64,000 nucleotides of DNA from Arthrobacter sp. YN (GCF_002224285.1 NZ_CP022436.1:4464001-4528000); one strand, 5' to 3'; positions 51,621-61,991 are shown, numbered from the stretch's first letter. Numbers and translations: made by a program. The notes: generated by a model from the letters alone, not told the origin.

Positions 51621-53381
51621 ATGAATACCTCTGAATTCCTCCCGCTGGACGAGCAGTTCGTCATCGGCGTGGACTATGGCACTTTGTCCGGGCGCGCCGT
51701 CGTCGTCCGCGTATCGGACGGGGCAGAACTTGGCAGCGGTGTGTTCGAGTATCCGCACGCCGTCGTGTCGGAAAAGCTCCCGGGTTCCGGCCAGCGACTG
51801 CCGGCTGACTGGGCCCTTCAGGTCCCCAACGACTACCGCGACGTCCTGCGCAAAGCTGTACCGGCCGCCGTCGCCGATGCCGGAATCAACCCGAAGAACG
51901 TGGTGGGCATCGCCACCGACTTCACTGCCTGCACCATGGTCCCGACGACGGCGGACGGCACGCCGCTGAACGAACTGGAACGATTCGCGGACCGGCCCCA
52001 CGCGTTCGTGAAGCTGTGGCGCCACCACGCAGCCCAGCCGCAGGCTGACCGCATCAACAAGCTTGCTGAAGAGCAGGGCGACTCCTGGCTTCCCCGCTAC
52101 GGCGGCCTGATTTCCTCGGAGTGGGAGTTCGCCAAGGGACTTCAGGTTCTGGAGGAGGACCCGGAAGTTTACGGCGCCATGGATCACTGGGTTGAGGCAG
52201 CCGACTGGATCGTGTGGCAGCTCTGCGGCAGCTACGTCCGCAACGCGTGCACCGCGGGCTACAAAGGCATTTACCAGGATGGAAAGTACCCGTCCGAGGA
52301 CTTCCTCGCAGCGTTGAACCCTGATTTCAGGGGTTTCGTGTCGGAAAAGCTGGAACACACCATCGGTCGCTTGGGCGACGCCGCCGGCTACCTCACCGAG
52401 GAGGCCGCAGCTTGGACCGGGCTTCCTGCCGGAATCGCAGTGGCCGTGGGAAATGTTGACGCCCACGTCAGCGCACCGGCCGCGAACGCCGTGGAACCCG
52501 GACAGCTCGTAGCCATCATGGGCACGTCCACGTGCCACGTCATGAACGGCGACGTGCTGCGCGAAGTCCCCGGCATGTGCGGAGTCGTAGACGGCGGCAT
52601 CGTGGACGGCCTCTGGGGTTACGAAGCAGGCCAGTCCGGAGTTGGCGACATCTTCGGTTGGTTCACCAAGAACGGCGTCCCGCCGGAGTACCACCAGGCC
52701 GCCACAGACAAGGGCCTGGGTATCCACGAATACCTGACCGAACTCGCGGAGAAGCAGGCAATCGGCGAGCACGGCCTGATCGCACTGGACTGGCATTCGG
52801 GCAACCGCTCAGTACTGGTGGACCACGAACTCTCCGGCGTGGTGGTGGGCCAGACCTTGGCCACCAAGCCTGAGGACACGTACCGGGCGTTGCTGGAAGC
52901 CACGGCTTTCGGCACCCGCACCATTGTGGACGCCTTCCGCGATTCCGGTGTTCCGGTCAAGGAATTCATCGTGGCGGGCGGGCTTTTGAAGAACAAATTC
53001 CTGATGCAGGTCTACGCCGACATCACTGGCCTGCAGCTCTCCACCATCGGTTCCGAGCAGGGTCCTGCGCTGGGCTCGGCGATCCACGCAGCCGTCGCTG
53101 CCGGGAAGTACAAGGACATCCGCGAAGCTGCCGCTTCCATGGCAGCAGCTCCCGGCGCGGTCTACACCCCCATCCCGGAAAACGTGGCGGCCTACGAGGT
53201 CCTCTTCCAGGAATACAAGGCCCTGCACGACTACTTCGGCCGCGGCACCAACAACGTCATGCACCGCCTCAAAGCCATCCAACGCGCCGCGATCCAGGGT
53301 TCGGAACAACGTTCGGGACAACGTTCGGGACAACAAGGCCCAGCCACCCAGTCCAGTGCCCTCGAAGGAGCTTCCGCATGA
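51621..53381 (+). CDS. araB: Ribulokinase
   Basis: 586 residues, FGGY kinase of the AraB type: FVIGVDYGTLSGRAVVV, GIATDFTACTMVPT, MGTSTCHVMNGD, GGLLKNKFLMQVYADITG. Phosphorylates L-ribulose to L-ribulose 5-phosphate. ATG 51621 after TGGAG. The C-terminal ~25 residues form a Ser/Gln/Gly tail with three 12-base tandem repeats (53300-53335), beyond the usual family end. Four-base overlap with araD. Confidence 0.96.
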   Translation: MNTSEFLPLDEQFVIGVDYGTLSGRAVVVRVSDGAELGSGVFEYPHAVVSEKLPGSGQRLPADWALQVPNDYRDVLRKAVPAAVADAGINPKNVVGIATDFTACTMVPTTADGTPLNELERFADRPHAFVKLWRHHAAQPQADRINKLAEEQGDSWLPRYGGLISSEWEFAKGLQVLEEDPEVYGAMDHWVEAADWIVWQLCGSYVRNACTAGYKGIYQDGKYPSEDFLAALNPDFRGFVSEKLEHTIGRLGDAAGYLTEEAAAWTGLPAGIAVAVGNVDAHVSAPAANAVEPGQLVAIMGTSTCHVMNGDVLREVPGMCGVVDGGIVDGLWGYEAGQSGVGDIFGWFTKNGVPPEYHQAATDKGLGIHEYLTELAEKQAIGEHGLIALDWHSGNRSVLVDHELSGVVVGQTLATKPEDTYRALLEATAFGTRTIVDAFRDSGVPVKEFIVAGGLLKNKFLMQVYADITGLQLSTIGSEQGPALGSAIHAAVAAGKYKDIREAAASMAAAPGAVYTPIPENVAAYEVLFQEYKALHDYFGRGTNNVMHRLKAIQRAAIQGSEQRSGQRSGQQGPATQSSALEGASA

Positions 53382-54085
53382 GCACCCTGCTGGAAACCAT
53401 TGCAAGGGTCCGCAAGGAAGTCTGCGAGCTGCACGCCGAGCTGACCCGTTACGAACTGGTGGTCTGGACGGCCGGCAACGTCTCGGGCCGGATCCCCGGG
53501 CACGACCTCATGGTCATCAAGCCATCGGGTGTTTCCTACGACGACCTCACACCGGAGCTCATGGTGGTCACCGACCTCTACGGCACCCCGGTCAGGGGCA
53601 TGAACACCGGAAGCGCCGGAACCGTGGACTGGGGCAACCCGGACCTCTCGCCGTCTTCCGACACCGCCGCCCACGCCTACGTCTACCGGCACATGCCGGA
53701 GGTAGGCGGCGTTGTCCACACGCATTCCACCTACGCCACGGCCTGGGCTGCGCGCGGCGAAGAAATCCCCTGCGTGCTGACCATGATGGGCGACGAGTTC
53801 GGCGGCCCCATCCCCATTGGACCGTTTGCGCTGATCGGGGACGACTCGATCGGCCAAGGCATCGTGGAAACCCTCAAGAACTCAAACTCCCCCGCGGTCC
53901 TGATGCAGAACCATGGGCCGTTCACCATCGGCAAGTCAGCCCGCGAGGCCGTCAAGGCAGCGGTGATGTGTGAGGAAGTGGCCCGGACAGTCCATATCTC
54001 CCGGCAACTCGGTGAGCCCCTGCCCATCGACCAGGCCAAGATCGAGTCCCTCTACGACCGATACCAGAACGTTTACGGCCGCTGA
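53378..54085 (+). CDS. araD: L-ribulose-5-phosphate 4-epimerase
   Basis: 235 residues of the class II aldolase fold. Seen: WTAGNVSGRIPGHDLMVIKPSGVSYDDLTPE, GVVHTHSTYATAWAARG (zinc histidines), and MQNHGPFTIGKSARE. Converts L-ribulose 5-phosphate to D-xylulose 5-phosphate, joining the xylose route. Coupled to araB by an ATGA overlap. Confidence 0.95.
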   Translation: MSTLLETIARVRKEVCELHAELTRYELVVWTAGNVSGRIPGHDLMVIKPSGVSYDDLTPELMVVTDLYGTPVRGMNTGSAGTVDWGNPDLSPSSDTAAHAYVYRHMPEVGGVVHTHSTYATAWAARGEEIPCVLTMMGDEFGGPIPIGPFALIGDDSIGQGIVETLKNSNSPAVLMQNHGPFTIGKSAREAVKAAVMCEEVARTVHISRQLGEPLPIDQAKIESLYDRYQNVYGR

Positions 54086-54139
54086 CGCGGTCATCCAGAA
54101 GCCACCTCGAAAACCCAAGAGCACCCAGGAGCCACCACA

Positions 54140-55675
54140 ATGCCCAGCGCCAACACCACATCCGCCAACAACACGTCCCTGGGTCAGTACGAGGTCTGGT
54201 TCCTCACCGGCAGCCAACACCTTTACGGCGAGGATGTCCTCAAGCAGGTGGCAGCGCAGTCGCAGGAGATTGCCAACGCCCTGAACGCCAGCAGCGACGT
54301 CCCGGTCAAGCTCGTGTGGAAGCCGGTTCTCACTGATTCCGATGCCATCCGCCGCACCGCCCTGGAAGCCAACTCGAATGACTCCGTGATCGGCGTGACC
54401 GCCTGGATGCACACGTTCAGCCCGGCCAAGATGTGGATCCAAGGCCTGGATGCGCTCCGCAAGCCGTTGCTGCACCTTCACACGCAGGCCAACCGGGACC
54501 TTCCTTGGGCTGACATCGATTTCGACTTCATGAACCTGAACCAGGCAGCCCACGGCGACCGGGAGTTCGGGTACATCCAGTCGCGCCTCGGTGTGCCGCG
54601 GAAGACCGTCGTCGGGCATGTCAGCAACCCTGACGTTGCCCGCCAAGTGGGTGCGTGGCAGCGCGCCTCGGCCGGCTGGGCCGCCGTCCGCACGCTCAAG
54701 CTGACCCGTTTCGGCGACAACATGCGCAACGTCGCCGTCACCGAAGGCGACAAGACCGAAGCCGAGCTACGCTTCGGCGTCTCGGTGAACACCTGGTCCG
54801 TCAACGAGCTCGCCGAGGCTGTCCACACGGCCGCAGAGTCCGACGTCGACGCCTTGGTTGCCGAGTACGAGCGCCTTTATGAGGTGGCTGACGAGCTGAA
54901 GGCCGGCGGTGCCCGCCACGAGTCGCTGCGGTATAGCGCCAAGATCGAGCTGGGCCTTCGCAGCTTTCTGGAAGCCAACGGATCCGCAGCGTTCACCACG
55001 TCCTTCGAAGACCTGGGTGAGCTGCGCCAACTCCCCGGCATGGCTGTCCAGCGCCTCATGGCGGACGGTTACGGCTTCGGCGCCGAGGGTGACTGGAAGA
55101 CAGCCATCCTGGTCCGCGCCGCCAAGGTGATGGGCGGCGACCTGCCCGGTGGCGCGTCGCTTATGGAGGACTACACCTACCATCTGGAACCGGGTAGCGA
55201 GAAGATCCTGGGCGCCCACATGCTGGAGGTCTGCCCGTCGCTGACCGCCACAAAGCCGCGCGTTGAGATCCACCCGCTGGGCATCGGCGGCAAGGAAGAT
55301 CCCGTCCGCATGGTGTTCGATACCGACGCCGGCCCCGGCATCGTCGTCGCCCTGTCTGATATGCGCGATCGGTTCCGCCTGGTCGCGAACGTGGTGGACG
55401 TCGTCGACCTTGACCAGCCGCTCCCCAACCTGCCGGTGGCCCGTGCACTCTGGGAGCCGAAGCCCAACTTCGCCACCTCCGCTGCCGCGTGGCTCACCGC
55501 CGGTGCCGCGCACCACACGGTATTGTCCACGCAGGTGGGCCTTGAGGTATTCGAGGACTTCGCCGAAATCGCCAAGACCGAACTCCTCACCATCGACGAA
55601 GGCACCACCATCAAACAGTTCAAGAAGGAACTCAACTGGAACGCCGCGTACTACAAGCTGGCCGGCGGCCTGTGA
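54140..55675 (+). CDS. araA: L-arabinose isomerase
   Basis: 511 residues, close to the usual ~500. Converts L-arabinose to L-ribulose, first step of the pathway. Seen: [13 protein letters not shown] near the N-terminus, [26 protein letters not shown], and [30 protein letters not shown] (metal Glu/His region). First 10 residues are a Ser/Asn/Thr-rich lead before LGQYEVWF. It follows araD by 54 bases and overlaps the epimerase gene by GTGA. Confidence 0.96.
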   Translation: MPSANTTSANNTSLGQYEVWFLTGSQHLYGEDVLKQVAAQSQEIANALNASSDVPVKLVWKPVLTDSDAIRRTALEANSNDSVIGVTAWMHTFSPAKMWIQGLDALRKPLLHLHTQANRDLPWADIDFDFMNLNQAAHGDREFGYIQSRLGVPRKTVVGHVSNPDVARQVGAWQRASAGWAAVRTLKLTRFGDNMRNVAVTEGDKTEAELRFGVSVNTWSVNELAEAVHTAAESDVDALVAEYERLYEVADELKAGGARHESLRYSAKIELGLRSFLEANGSAAFTTSFEDLGELRQLPGMAVQRLMADGYGFGAEGDWKTAILVRAAKVMGGDLPGGASLMEDYTYHLEPGSEKILGAHMLEVCPSLTATKPRVEIHPLGIGGKEDPVRMVFDTDAGPGIVVALSDMRDRFRLVANVVDVVDLDQPLPNLPVARALWEPKPNFATSAAAWLTAGAAHHTVLSTQVGLEVFEDFAEIAKTELLTIDEGTTIKQFKKELNWNAAYYKLAGGL

Positions 55676-56583
55676 GCACTGAATTCACGCTGGGCGCGGG
55701 CGGTTATACAGCAGTTGTGACCGCCCGCGCGGCCGCCCTTCGTGTCCTCCAGTTCGAGGGCCGGGACCTGGTTGTCCCGTTTCCGGAAGGTGGTCCCATC
55801 CCGGACTACCGCGGCGTCATCGCCGCACCGTGGCCCAACAGGATTGCTGACGGCGCGTACGTTTTCGATGGCACCAAGCACCAACTTCCAGTCAACGAAC
55901 CAGAACGGGAAACAGCACTGCACGGCCTCGCCTTCCCGCTCGACTGGATGCTGAAGGAGTCCGACGCCGGGTCGCTCACCCTGACGTGCACGGTGGGTCC
56001 GACGGCGGGCTACCCCTTCGTCCTGGAGCTTGAGGCACGGTTCGCCCTGGACGACGCCGGGCTTCACACCTCCGTGACAGCCCGGAACGCCGCCGACATC
56101 GCCGCTCCCTACGGCGTGTGCCCGCACCCGTACCTCGTGGCCGGTTCTTCACCGCTGGATGAGTGGGTCTTGGAGTTTGCCGCCGATTCGTTCCTTGAGG
56201 TCACCCCGGACAGGCTCCTGCCCGTTGGCGTCCTGCCAGTTGAAGGCCACGCTTTCGACTTCCGTTCCCCGCGCGCTGTCGGCAGCACCGAGATCGACCA
56301 CGCCTTCACAGGCATAACGTTCGACGGCGGGCTGGCGCGGCTTTCCGTGCGGGACCCGGCGGGCACCGGCGTCGGAGGGTCCGGCGTCGGGATGTCATGG
56401 GACGAAAGCTGCCCGTGGCTGCAGATCCACACGGCTGACAAGCCGGCACCCCTGCCCAACCGCCTGGGCCTGGCCGTGGAACCCATGACCTGCCCTCCGG
56501 ATGCCTTCAACAGCGGCACGGACCTGATCCGGCTGGAACCGGGCGCCGAGCACACGGCGTCATGGAGCATCTACGCCCTGTAG
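55672..56583 (+). CDS. Aldose 1-epimerase (mutarotase)
   Basis: 303 residues of the GalM-like beta-sandwich family: [30 protein letters not shown] (catalytic His), [12 protein letters not shown] (second His), and [18 protein letters not shown] (Glu). It interconverts alpha and beta anomers to feed the isomerase; as part of the ara operon its substrate is probably arabinose. The GTG start overlaps the araA stop by four bases. Confidence 0.9.
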   Translation: MSTEFTLGAGGYTAVVTARAAALRVLQFEGRDLVVPFPEGGPIPDYRGVIAAPWPNRIADGAYVFDGTKHQLPVNEPERETALHGLAFPLDWMLKESDAGSLTLTCTVGPTAGYPFVLELEARFALDDAGLHTSVTARNAADIAAPYGVCPHPYLVAGSSPLDEWVLEFAADSFLEVTPDRLLPVGVLPVEGHAFDFRSPRAVGSTEIDHAFTGITFDGGLARLSVRDPAGTGVGGSGVGMSWDESCPWLQIHTADKPAPLPNRLGLAVEPMTCPPDAFNSGTDLIRLEPGAEHTASWSIYAL

Positions 56584-56622
56584 CGGCGAGACCTTCACCT
56601 CAATGTATGAGAAGTTGAAGCT

Positions 56623-57204
56623 ATGGGGAATGTGAAGACCGGATTCAGGCAACTTATTGGCGTGGCTGTTGTGGGCACGCTCGCGCTGAGTTCGTGTGGC
56701 ATCCCGGCACCGGGCGAGACCGTGCCACATGATTCGGAAGCGGGAAAGACCCTCGCGGAAGCCCGGGAAGCCTTGGAAGCGGTGCCTGGCATCACCGTCA
56801 CCGACTGGTCCGGAGGAGACAAGCCAAACGTCAAAAGCAACACCGGATACGCCGTGGAGTTTGAAATCGACCCCGGCTACAGCGTCCAACGCGGCGACCT
56901 TCTCATCGACTACGTAGTCCGCCTCATCTGGTCGATCGGAGAGGGATATATGCCCACCGAAGAACTACGCCTCGTCGTTACCACTGCCGAATGGGAACCC
57001 TTTTTCGACCTCGCTGCGGCAACGGAAGCCGCCCACCTGACCGCCAAGGCAACCCAGATCGGCGACCGGAGCGCAGTAGTCATTCCCGTGGATACCGACG
57101 ACCCGGACGGCGAACGGAACCTGTCCCGCATCGCCACGAACGGGCGGTGGCCGATCGATGTCCCCGCGGCGCTGCCCCCGGACATTACCGTCAAGCGAGG
57201 CTAA
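56623..57204 (+). CDS. Lipoprotein of unknown function
   Basis: 193 residues with a signal peptide ending in lipobox LSSC (Cys25), so anchored to the outer face of the membrane. The mature part is a soluble alpha/beta domain (TLAEAREALEAVPGITVTDWSGG; VEFEIDPGYSV; DYVVRLIWSIGEGYMPTEELRLVV). I do not recognise a family. It overlaps the end of the convergent LacI gene by 14 bases. Its own promoter is unclear. Confidence 0.8.
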   Translation: MGNVKTGFRQLIGVAVVGTLALSSCGIPAPGETVPHDSEAGKTLAEAREALEAVPGITVTDWSGGDKPNVKSNTGYAVEFEIDPGYSVQRGDLLIDYVVRLIWSIGEGYMPTEELRLVVTTAEWEPFFDLAAATEAAHLTAKATQIGDRSAVVIPVDTDDPDGERNLSRIATNGRWPIDVPAALPPDITVKRG

Positions 57205-58213
57205 GCGAACCCGCAGTGCTTTGGCGGACCACCAGCTCAGGCGTGAACACCACGGACCGGTGCTTGGTCCCGCCGCTCTCCTGCTCCTCCGCCAGAAGCT
57301 CGATCGCCGTACGGCCCAGGGCCTCGGTGGGCTGCCGGATGGAGGACAACGGCACCACTGCGGAGATGGCGAAGTCGATGTCGTCGTAACCAATAAGCGC
57401 GATGTCCTCGGGGATCCGGACGGTCCGCAGCATCGTCAGGGATTGCATGACGCCGAGCGCCAAGAGGTCGTTGGAGCAGAACACCGCCTCAGGCCGAAGT
57501 TCGGGGGCGCGTTCCACCAGGCTGTTACCAACCTGTCGGCCTGCAAGAACGGTCTGCCCGGCGGAGTCGAGGACTTCAACGCTGGCCCCTGACACCTCGG
57601 CCACGGCACGCTGCGCGCCCTTGAGGCGGCTGGCTACCTGGCGGATGGAGGGCGTACCAACAAAAGCCAGACGACGGCGGCCCAGGTCCAGCAGGTGCTT
57701 GGCGGCCAGATACCCGCCTTCCTGGTCATCCACGGACACTGAGCTGCAGCGATCGGTGTCTGCAAGTTCATCCACCAACACAGTGGGGACGCCGCGTTCG
57801 CGCAGGGTGTCGATGCGCTCCCCCACGTCACCCACGGGGGAGATGAGCAGGCCCTGGACACGCTGCTCCTGGAAAAGGTCAATGTAATGGGCTTCCCGGG
57901 AGGAGTCCTGGCCGCTATCCCCTACCAGCACCACGCTCCCAAGCGCCGTAGCAGCATCCTCCGCGGCACGGGCCACCGAGGAGAAGAAGGGGTTTCCCAC
58001 GTCCAGCACAATCAGGCCGATGGTCCTGCTCTGCCCGGCGCGGAGCTGGCGGGCGGCGTCGTTGCGCACAAAACCCAGTTCTGCGATGGACTTGAGGACA
58101 CGTTCCTTGGTTCGTTGCGACACACGATCCGGATAGTTGAGCACATTGGAAACAGTTCCCACTGCTACCTGGGCGTGGGTTGCAACGTCTTTGATGCTGG
58201 CTGTCTGGGACAT
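57191..58213 (-). CDS. LacI family regulator of the rhamnose operon
   Basis: 340 residues. HTH SIKDVATHAQVAVGTVSNVLNYPDRVSQ and a full effector-binding domain (GLIVLDVGNPFFSSVARAAED; FCSNDLLALGVMQSL; LIGYDDIDFAISAVVPLSS). ATG 58213 chosen over an upstream in-frame ATG at 58264 that would overlap the promoter region. It is divergent from rhaM-rhaI-rhaD-rhaB, with a clear palindromic operator in the gap, so it should repress that operon in the absence of rhamnose. Confidence 0.92.
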   Translation of the reverse strand: MSQTASIKDVATHAQVAVGTVSNVLNYPDRVSQRTKERVLKSIAELGFVRNDAARQLRAGQSRTIGLIVLDVGNPFFSSVARAAEDAATALGSVVLVGDSGQDSSREAHYIDLFQEQRVQGLLISPVGDVGERIDTLRERGVPTVLVDELADTDRCSSVSVDDQEGGYLAAKHLLDLGRRRLAFVGTPSIRQVASRLKGAQRAVAEVSGASVEVLDSAGQTVLAGRQVGNSLVERAPELRPEAVFCSNDLLALGVMQSLTMLRTVRIPEDIALIGYDDIDFAISAVVPLSSIRQPTEALGRTAIELLAEEQESGGTKHRSVVFTPELVVRQSTAGSLSLA

Positions 58214-58284
58214 GCTTTCCGATCTCCGTTGGCTGACGTCAATGTGCTGGAAACGCCTTGACACCCTCCCGTTTCCGAGGGTAA

Positions 58285-58314
58285 TTTGAATCGTAACAAA
58301 TGAAACGATTCAAA
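58285..58314. promoter_or_regulatory. Rhamnose-operon LacI-type operator
   Basis: TTTGAATCGT (58285-58294), ten bases, then the exact complement 58305-58314. It contains TGAAACGATTCA, a LacI-type half-site pair, 26 bases before the rhaM start. Confidence 0.85.
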
Positions 58315-58339
58315 GACGAGTGACCCTGGAGAACCGCAC

Positions 58340-58768
58340 ATGAGGGTTTGTTTCCGCTCCTCAGTCCACCCGGAACTGATGGCCGAGTACAAGCAACGCC
58401 ACGCCGCAGTCTGGCCGGAAATGCTGAAAGCGCTGAAGGATGCCGGCTGGAACAACTACTCGTTGTTCCTCGCACCGGACGGCCAGTTGATCGGCTACTT
58501 GGAGTGCGAAGACTACGAAGCCGCCCAAGCCCGCATGGCCGTGACAGAGGTCAACGCGCGCTGGCAGGCCGAAATGGCCACCCTCTTTGCGAACAGCGAT
58601 CTTCCACCGGACCAGGGCTTCGAGGTGGTTGAAGAAGTTTTCAACCTTGAGGACCAACTTGCCGCCGCAGCCGCCGTCACGGGGCCATATGCCGTCACGG
58701 ACACAGTCACCGGCGCACACATTAATACAGACTCAGCCGCCCACGAATACCAAAAGGAACAAGCATGA
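58340..58768 (+). CDS. rhaM: L-rhamnose mutarotase
   Basis: 142 residues. The first ~105 match RhaM: MRVCFRSSVHPELMAEYKQR, HAAVWPEMLKALKDAGWNNYS (active-site His and Trp) and GYLECEDYEAAQ. It interconverts alpha- and beta-L-rhamnose. The C-terminal ~40 residues are an Ala/Thr-rich extension beyond the usual length. GGAG precedes the ATG; the stop overlaps rhaI by four bases. Confidence 0.93.
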   Translation: MRVCFRSSVHPELMAEYKQRHAAVWPEMLKALKDAGWNNYSLFLAPDGQLIGYLECEDYEAAQARMAVTEVNARWQAEMATLFANSDLPPDQGFEVVEEVFNLEDQLAAAAAVTGPYAVTDTVTGAHINTDSAAHEYQKEQA

Positions 58769-59931
58769 ACACCACAGAATCGGCCCTGGGCCGTCTAGGG
58801 GAACTGGCCATTGAAGTGCCGTCCTGGGCCTACGGAAATTCCGGGACCCGGTTCAAGGTCTTCGGCACCCCGGGTACTCCGCGCACCGTCCAGGAAAAGA
58901 TCGCCGACGCCGCCAAGGTCCACGAGCTCACCGGACTGGCCCCTACGGTGGCCCTGCACATTCCGTGGGACAAAGTGGATGACTACGCTGCACTGCGCGA
59001 GTACGCATCAGGGCTGGGCGTGGGGCTGGGCACCATCAACTCCAACACGTTCCAGGATGACGAGTACAAGTTCGGCTCCCTCACCTCGTCCAACGAATCT
59101 GTACGCCGCCGTGCCATCGATCACCACCTGGAGTGCATTGAGATCATGCACGCCACCGGTTCCAAGGATTTGAAGATCTGGCTGGCCGACGGCACCAACT
59201 ACCCGGGCCAGGACGATATCCGCGGCCGCCAGGACCGCCTGGCAGAGTCTCTCCAGGAGATCTACGCGGGCCTCGGCGACGAGCAGCGCCTGGTTCTGGA
59301 GTACAAGTTCTTCGAGCCCGCTTTCTACCACACCGATGTTCCGGACTGGGGTACCTCCTACGCACAGACCCTCGCCCTGGGCGAGAAGGCGTTCGTCTGC
59401 CTGGACACCGGCCACCACGCTCCGGGCACCAACATCGAGTTCATCGTCATGCAGCTCCTGCGCTTGGGCAAGCTCGGCTCGTTCGACTTCAACTCCCGCT
59501 TCTACGCCGATGATGACCTGATTGTTGGCGCGGCTGATCCTTTCCAGCTGTTCCGCATCATGCACGAGGTCATCCGTGGCGGCGGTTTCGGCAAGGATTC
59601 AGGCGTCGCACTGATGCTGGACCAGTGCCACAACCTGGAAGAGAAGATCCCGGGCCAGATCCGCTCGGTCCTCAACGTCCAGGAAATGACCGCCCGCGCC
59701 CTGCTCATTGACACCGCAGCGTTGTCCGAGGCACAGCGTGCCGGCGATGTCCTGGCCGCCAACGGCATCTTCAACGATGCCTTCTACACCGACGTCCGCC
59801 CGGTCCTGGCCGAGTGGCGCGAATCCCGCGGCCTCCCCGCCGACCCGATGGCCGCGTACAAGGCCAGCGGATACCAGAAGAAAATCAACGAGGACCGCGC
59901 AGGCGGCCAGCAAGCCGGATGGGGCGCGTAA
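58765..59931 (+). CDS. rhaI: L-rhamnose isomerase
   Basis: 388 residues of the Pseudomonas-type L-rhamnose isomerase (RhaI), a TIM barrel distinct from E. coli RhaA. Motifs: VALHIPWDK, LKIWLADGTNYPGQDD, LVLEYKFFEPAFYHTDV (metal Glu), CLDTGHHAPGTNIEF, and MLDQCHNLEEKIPGQIRS. Converts L-rhamnose to L-rhamnulose. Coupled to rhaM by an ATGA overlap. Confidence 0.93.
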   Translation: MNTTESALGRLGELAIEVPSWAYGNSGTRFKVFGTPGTPRTVQEKIADAAKVHELTGLAPTVALHIPWDKVDDYAALREYASGLGVGLGTINSNTFQDDEYKFGSLTSSNESVRRRAIDHHLECIEIMHATGSKDLKIWLADGTNYPGQDDIRGRQDRLAESLQEIYAGLGDEQRLVLEYKFFEPAFYHTDVPDWGTSYAQTLALGEKAFVCLDTGHHAPGTNIEFIVMQLLRLGKLGSFDFNSRFYADDDLIVGAADPFQLFRIMHEVIRGGGFGKDSGVALMLDQCHNLEEKIPGQIRSVLNVQEMTARALLIDTAALSEAQRAGDVLAANGIFNDAFYTDVRPVLAEWRESRGLPADPMAAYKASGYQKKINEDRAGGQQAGWGA

Positions 59932-59934
59932 GGC

Positions 59935-61983
59935 ATGAACATGCAGAACACAGGCAAGACTGTTGAAGAACTGATCTCCCGTTCCAACCGCCTCGGTGCG
60001 GACAAGCGGAACACCAACTTCGCCGGCGGCAACACCTCCGCCAAGGGCACAGAGAAGGACCCTGTCACGGGCCAGGACGTCGAGCTCCTCTGGGTCAAGG
60101 GTTCCGGTGGCGACCTCGGCACACTGAAAGCTGAGAACCTTGCCGTACTCCGGCTGGACCGGCTGCAGGCGCTCAAGGATGTTTACCCCGGCGTCGAGCG
60201 TGAAGACGAAATGGTGGCCGCGTTCGATTACTGCCTGCACGGCAAGGGCGGCGCAGCGCCGTCGATCGATACCGCCATGCACGGCCTCGTTGACGCTGCC
60301 CACGTTGACCACCTGCACCCGGATTCCGGCATCGCCATCGCCACCGCGGTGGACGGCGAAGCACTGACCTCCAAGGTCTTCGGCAGCAAGGTTGTCTGGG
60401 TTCCGTGGCGTCGCCCCGGTTTCCAGCTGGGCTTGGACATCGCGGCGATCAAGGAAGCCAACCCGCAGGCCATCGGCACCATCCTGGGCGGCCACGGCAT
60501 CACTGCCTGGGGTGCCACCAGCGAAGAGGCCGAGGCCAACTCGCTCTGGATCATTGACCAGGCCGAGAATTACATCAAGGAGAACGGCAAGTCCGAGCCC
60601 TTCGGCGCCACACTCCCCGGCTACAGCGCCCTCCCGGAGGCTGAGCGCAAAGCCAAGGCAGCCGCCCTCGCTCCCGTGATCCGCGGCCTGGCCTCCACGG
60701 ACAAGCCGCAACTGGGGCACTTCAGTGATGACGCCGTCGTTCTTGAATTCCTTGCCTCGGAAGAGCACCCGCGCCTCGGCGCACTGGGCACCTCCTGCCC
60801 GGACCACTTCCTGCGCACCAAGGTCAAGCCGCTGGTCCTGGACCTGCCCGCTGACGCCTCGATCGAAGACTCGGTCACCCGCCTGAAGGAACTTCACGTT
60901 GCGTACCGGGAGGATTACCAGGGGTACTACGACCGTCACGCTGATGAGAACAGCCCCGCCCTCCGCGGCGCGGACCCGGCCATCGTGCTGGTTCCCGGCG
61001 TGGGCATGTTCTCCTTCGGCAAGGACAAGCAGACCGCCCGCGTGGCCGGGGAGTTCTACCTCAACGCCATCAACGTGATGCGCGGCGCCGAGGCCATCTC
61101 CACCTACGCCCCGATCGAGGAATCCGAGAAATTCCGCATCGAGTACTGGGCGCTGGAAGAAGCCAAGCTCGCCCGCATGCCCAAGCCGAAGTCGCACGCC
61201 ACCCGCATCGCGCTGGTGACCGGTGCGGCGTCGGGCATTGGCAAGGCGATCGCCACGCGTTTGGCGTCCGACGGCGCGTGCGTAGTGATTGCCGACCTGA
61301 ACCTTGAGAACGCGCAAAAGGTAGCCGAGGAACTGGGCGGTTCCGACGTCGCCATCGGCGTCCAGGCTGACGTCACCGACGAAGCCCAGATCGCAGCCGC
61401 CATCCAGGAAGCCGTGCTCGCGTTCGGCGGCCTGGACCTGGTGGTCAACAATGCAGGCCTGTCCATCTCCAAGCCGCTGCTGGAAACCACGGAAAAGGAC
61501 TGGGACCTCCAGCACAACGTCATGGCCAAGGGCTCGTTCCTGGTGTCCAAGGCCGCGGCCAAGGTCATGATCGATCAGGGCCTGGGCGGAGACATCATCT
61601 ACATCTCCTCCAAGAACTCGGTCTTTGCCGGTCCGAACAACATCGCCTACTCCGCCACCAAGGCTGACCAGGCCCACCAGGTCCGCCTTCTCGCCGCCGA
61701 ACTGGGCGAATACGGCGTCCGCGTCAACGGCATCAACCCCGACGGCGTGGTCCGCGGCTCCGGCATCTTCGCCGGCGGCTGGGGCGCCAAGCGCGCGGCC
61801 GTGTACGGCGTGGACGAGCAGGAACTGGGCAAGTACTACGCCCAGCGCACGCTCCTCAAGCGCGAAGTCCTCCCGGAACACGTGGCCAACGCCGCGTCCG
61901 TGCTCACCAGCAACGAACTGTCGCACACCACCGGCCTCCACATCCCCGTGGACGCCGGCGTCGCGGCAGCATTCCTCCGCTAG
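59935..61983 (+). CDS. rhaD: Bifunctional rhamnulose-1-phosphate aldolase / lactaldehyde dehydrogenase
   Basis: 682 residues. Residues ~1-400 are a class II aldolase (NFAGGNTSAKG; WVKGSGGDLGTL; zinc site VDHLHPDSG) that splits L-rhamnulose 1-phosphate to DHAP and L-lactaldehyde. Residues ~425-682 are a short-chain dehydrogenase with TGAASGIG at 429-436 and the catalytic YSATK at 572-576, expected to oxidise lactaldehyde. Known as RhaEW/RhaDH-type fusions. Start at 59935; a second ATG at 59941 has better AAGG spacing and is equally likely. Confidence 0.93.
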   Translation: MNMQNTGKTVEELISRSNRLGADKRNTNFAGGNTSAKGTEKDPVTGQDVELLWVKGSGGDLGTLKAENLAVLRLDRLQALKDVYPGVEREDEMVAAFDYCLHGKGGAAPSIDTAMHGLVDAAHVDHLHPDSGIAIATAVDGEALTSKVFGSKVVWVPWRRPGFQLGLDIAAIKEANPQAIGTILGGHGITAWGATSEEAEANSLWIIDQAENYIKENGKSEPFGATLPGYSALPEAERKAKAAALAPVIRGLASTDKPQLGHFSDDAVVLEFLASEEHPRLGALGTSCPDHFLRTKVKPLVLDLPADASIEDSVTRLKELHVAYREDYQGYYDRHADENSPALRGADPAIVLVPGVGMFSFGKDKQTARVAGEFYLNAINVMRGAEAISTYAPIEESEKFRIEYWALEEAKLARMPKPKSHATRIALVTGAASGIGKAIATRLASDGACVVIADLNLENAQKVAEELGGSDVAIGVQADVTDEAQIAAAIQEAVLAFGGLDLVVNNAGLSISKPLLETTEKDWDLQHNVMAKGSFLVSKAAAKVMIDQGLGGDIIYISSKNSVFAGPNNIAYSATKADQAHQVRLLAAELGEYGVRVNGINPDGVVRGSGIFAGGWGAKRAAVYGVDEQELGKYYAQRTLLKREVLPEHVANAASVLTSNELSHTTGLHIPVDAGVAAAFLR

Positions 61984-61991
61984 GACTGACA

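Noticed and set aside
51564..52796. 410-residue minus-strand frame
   Set aside because: Antisense to araB with no protein-family signal.
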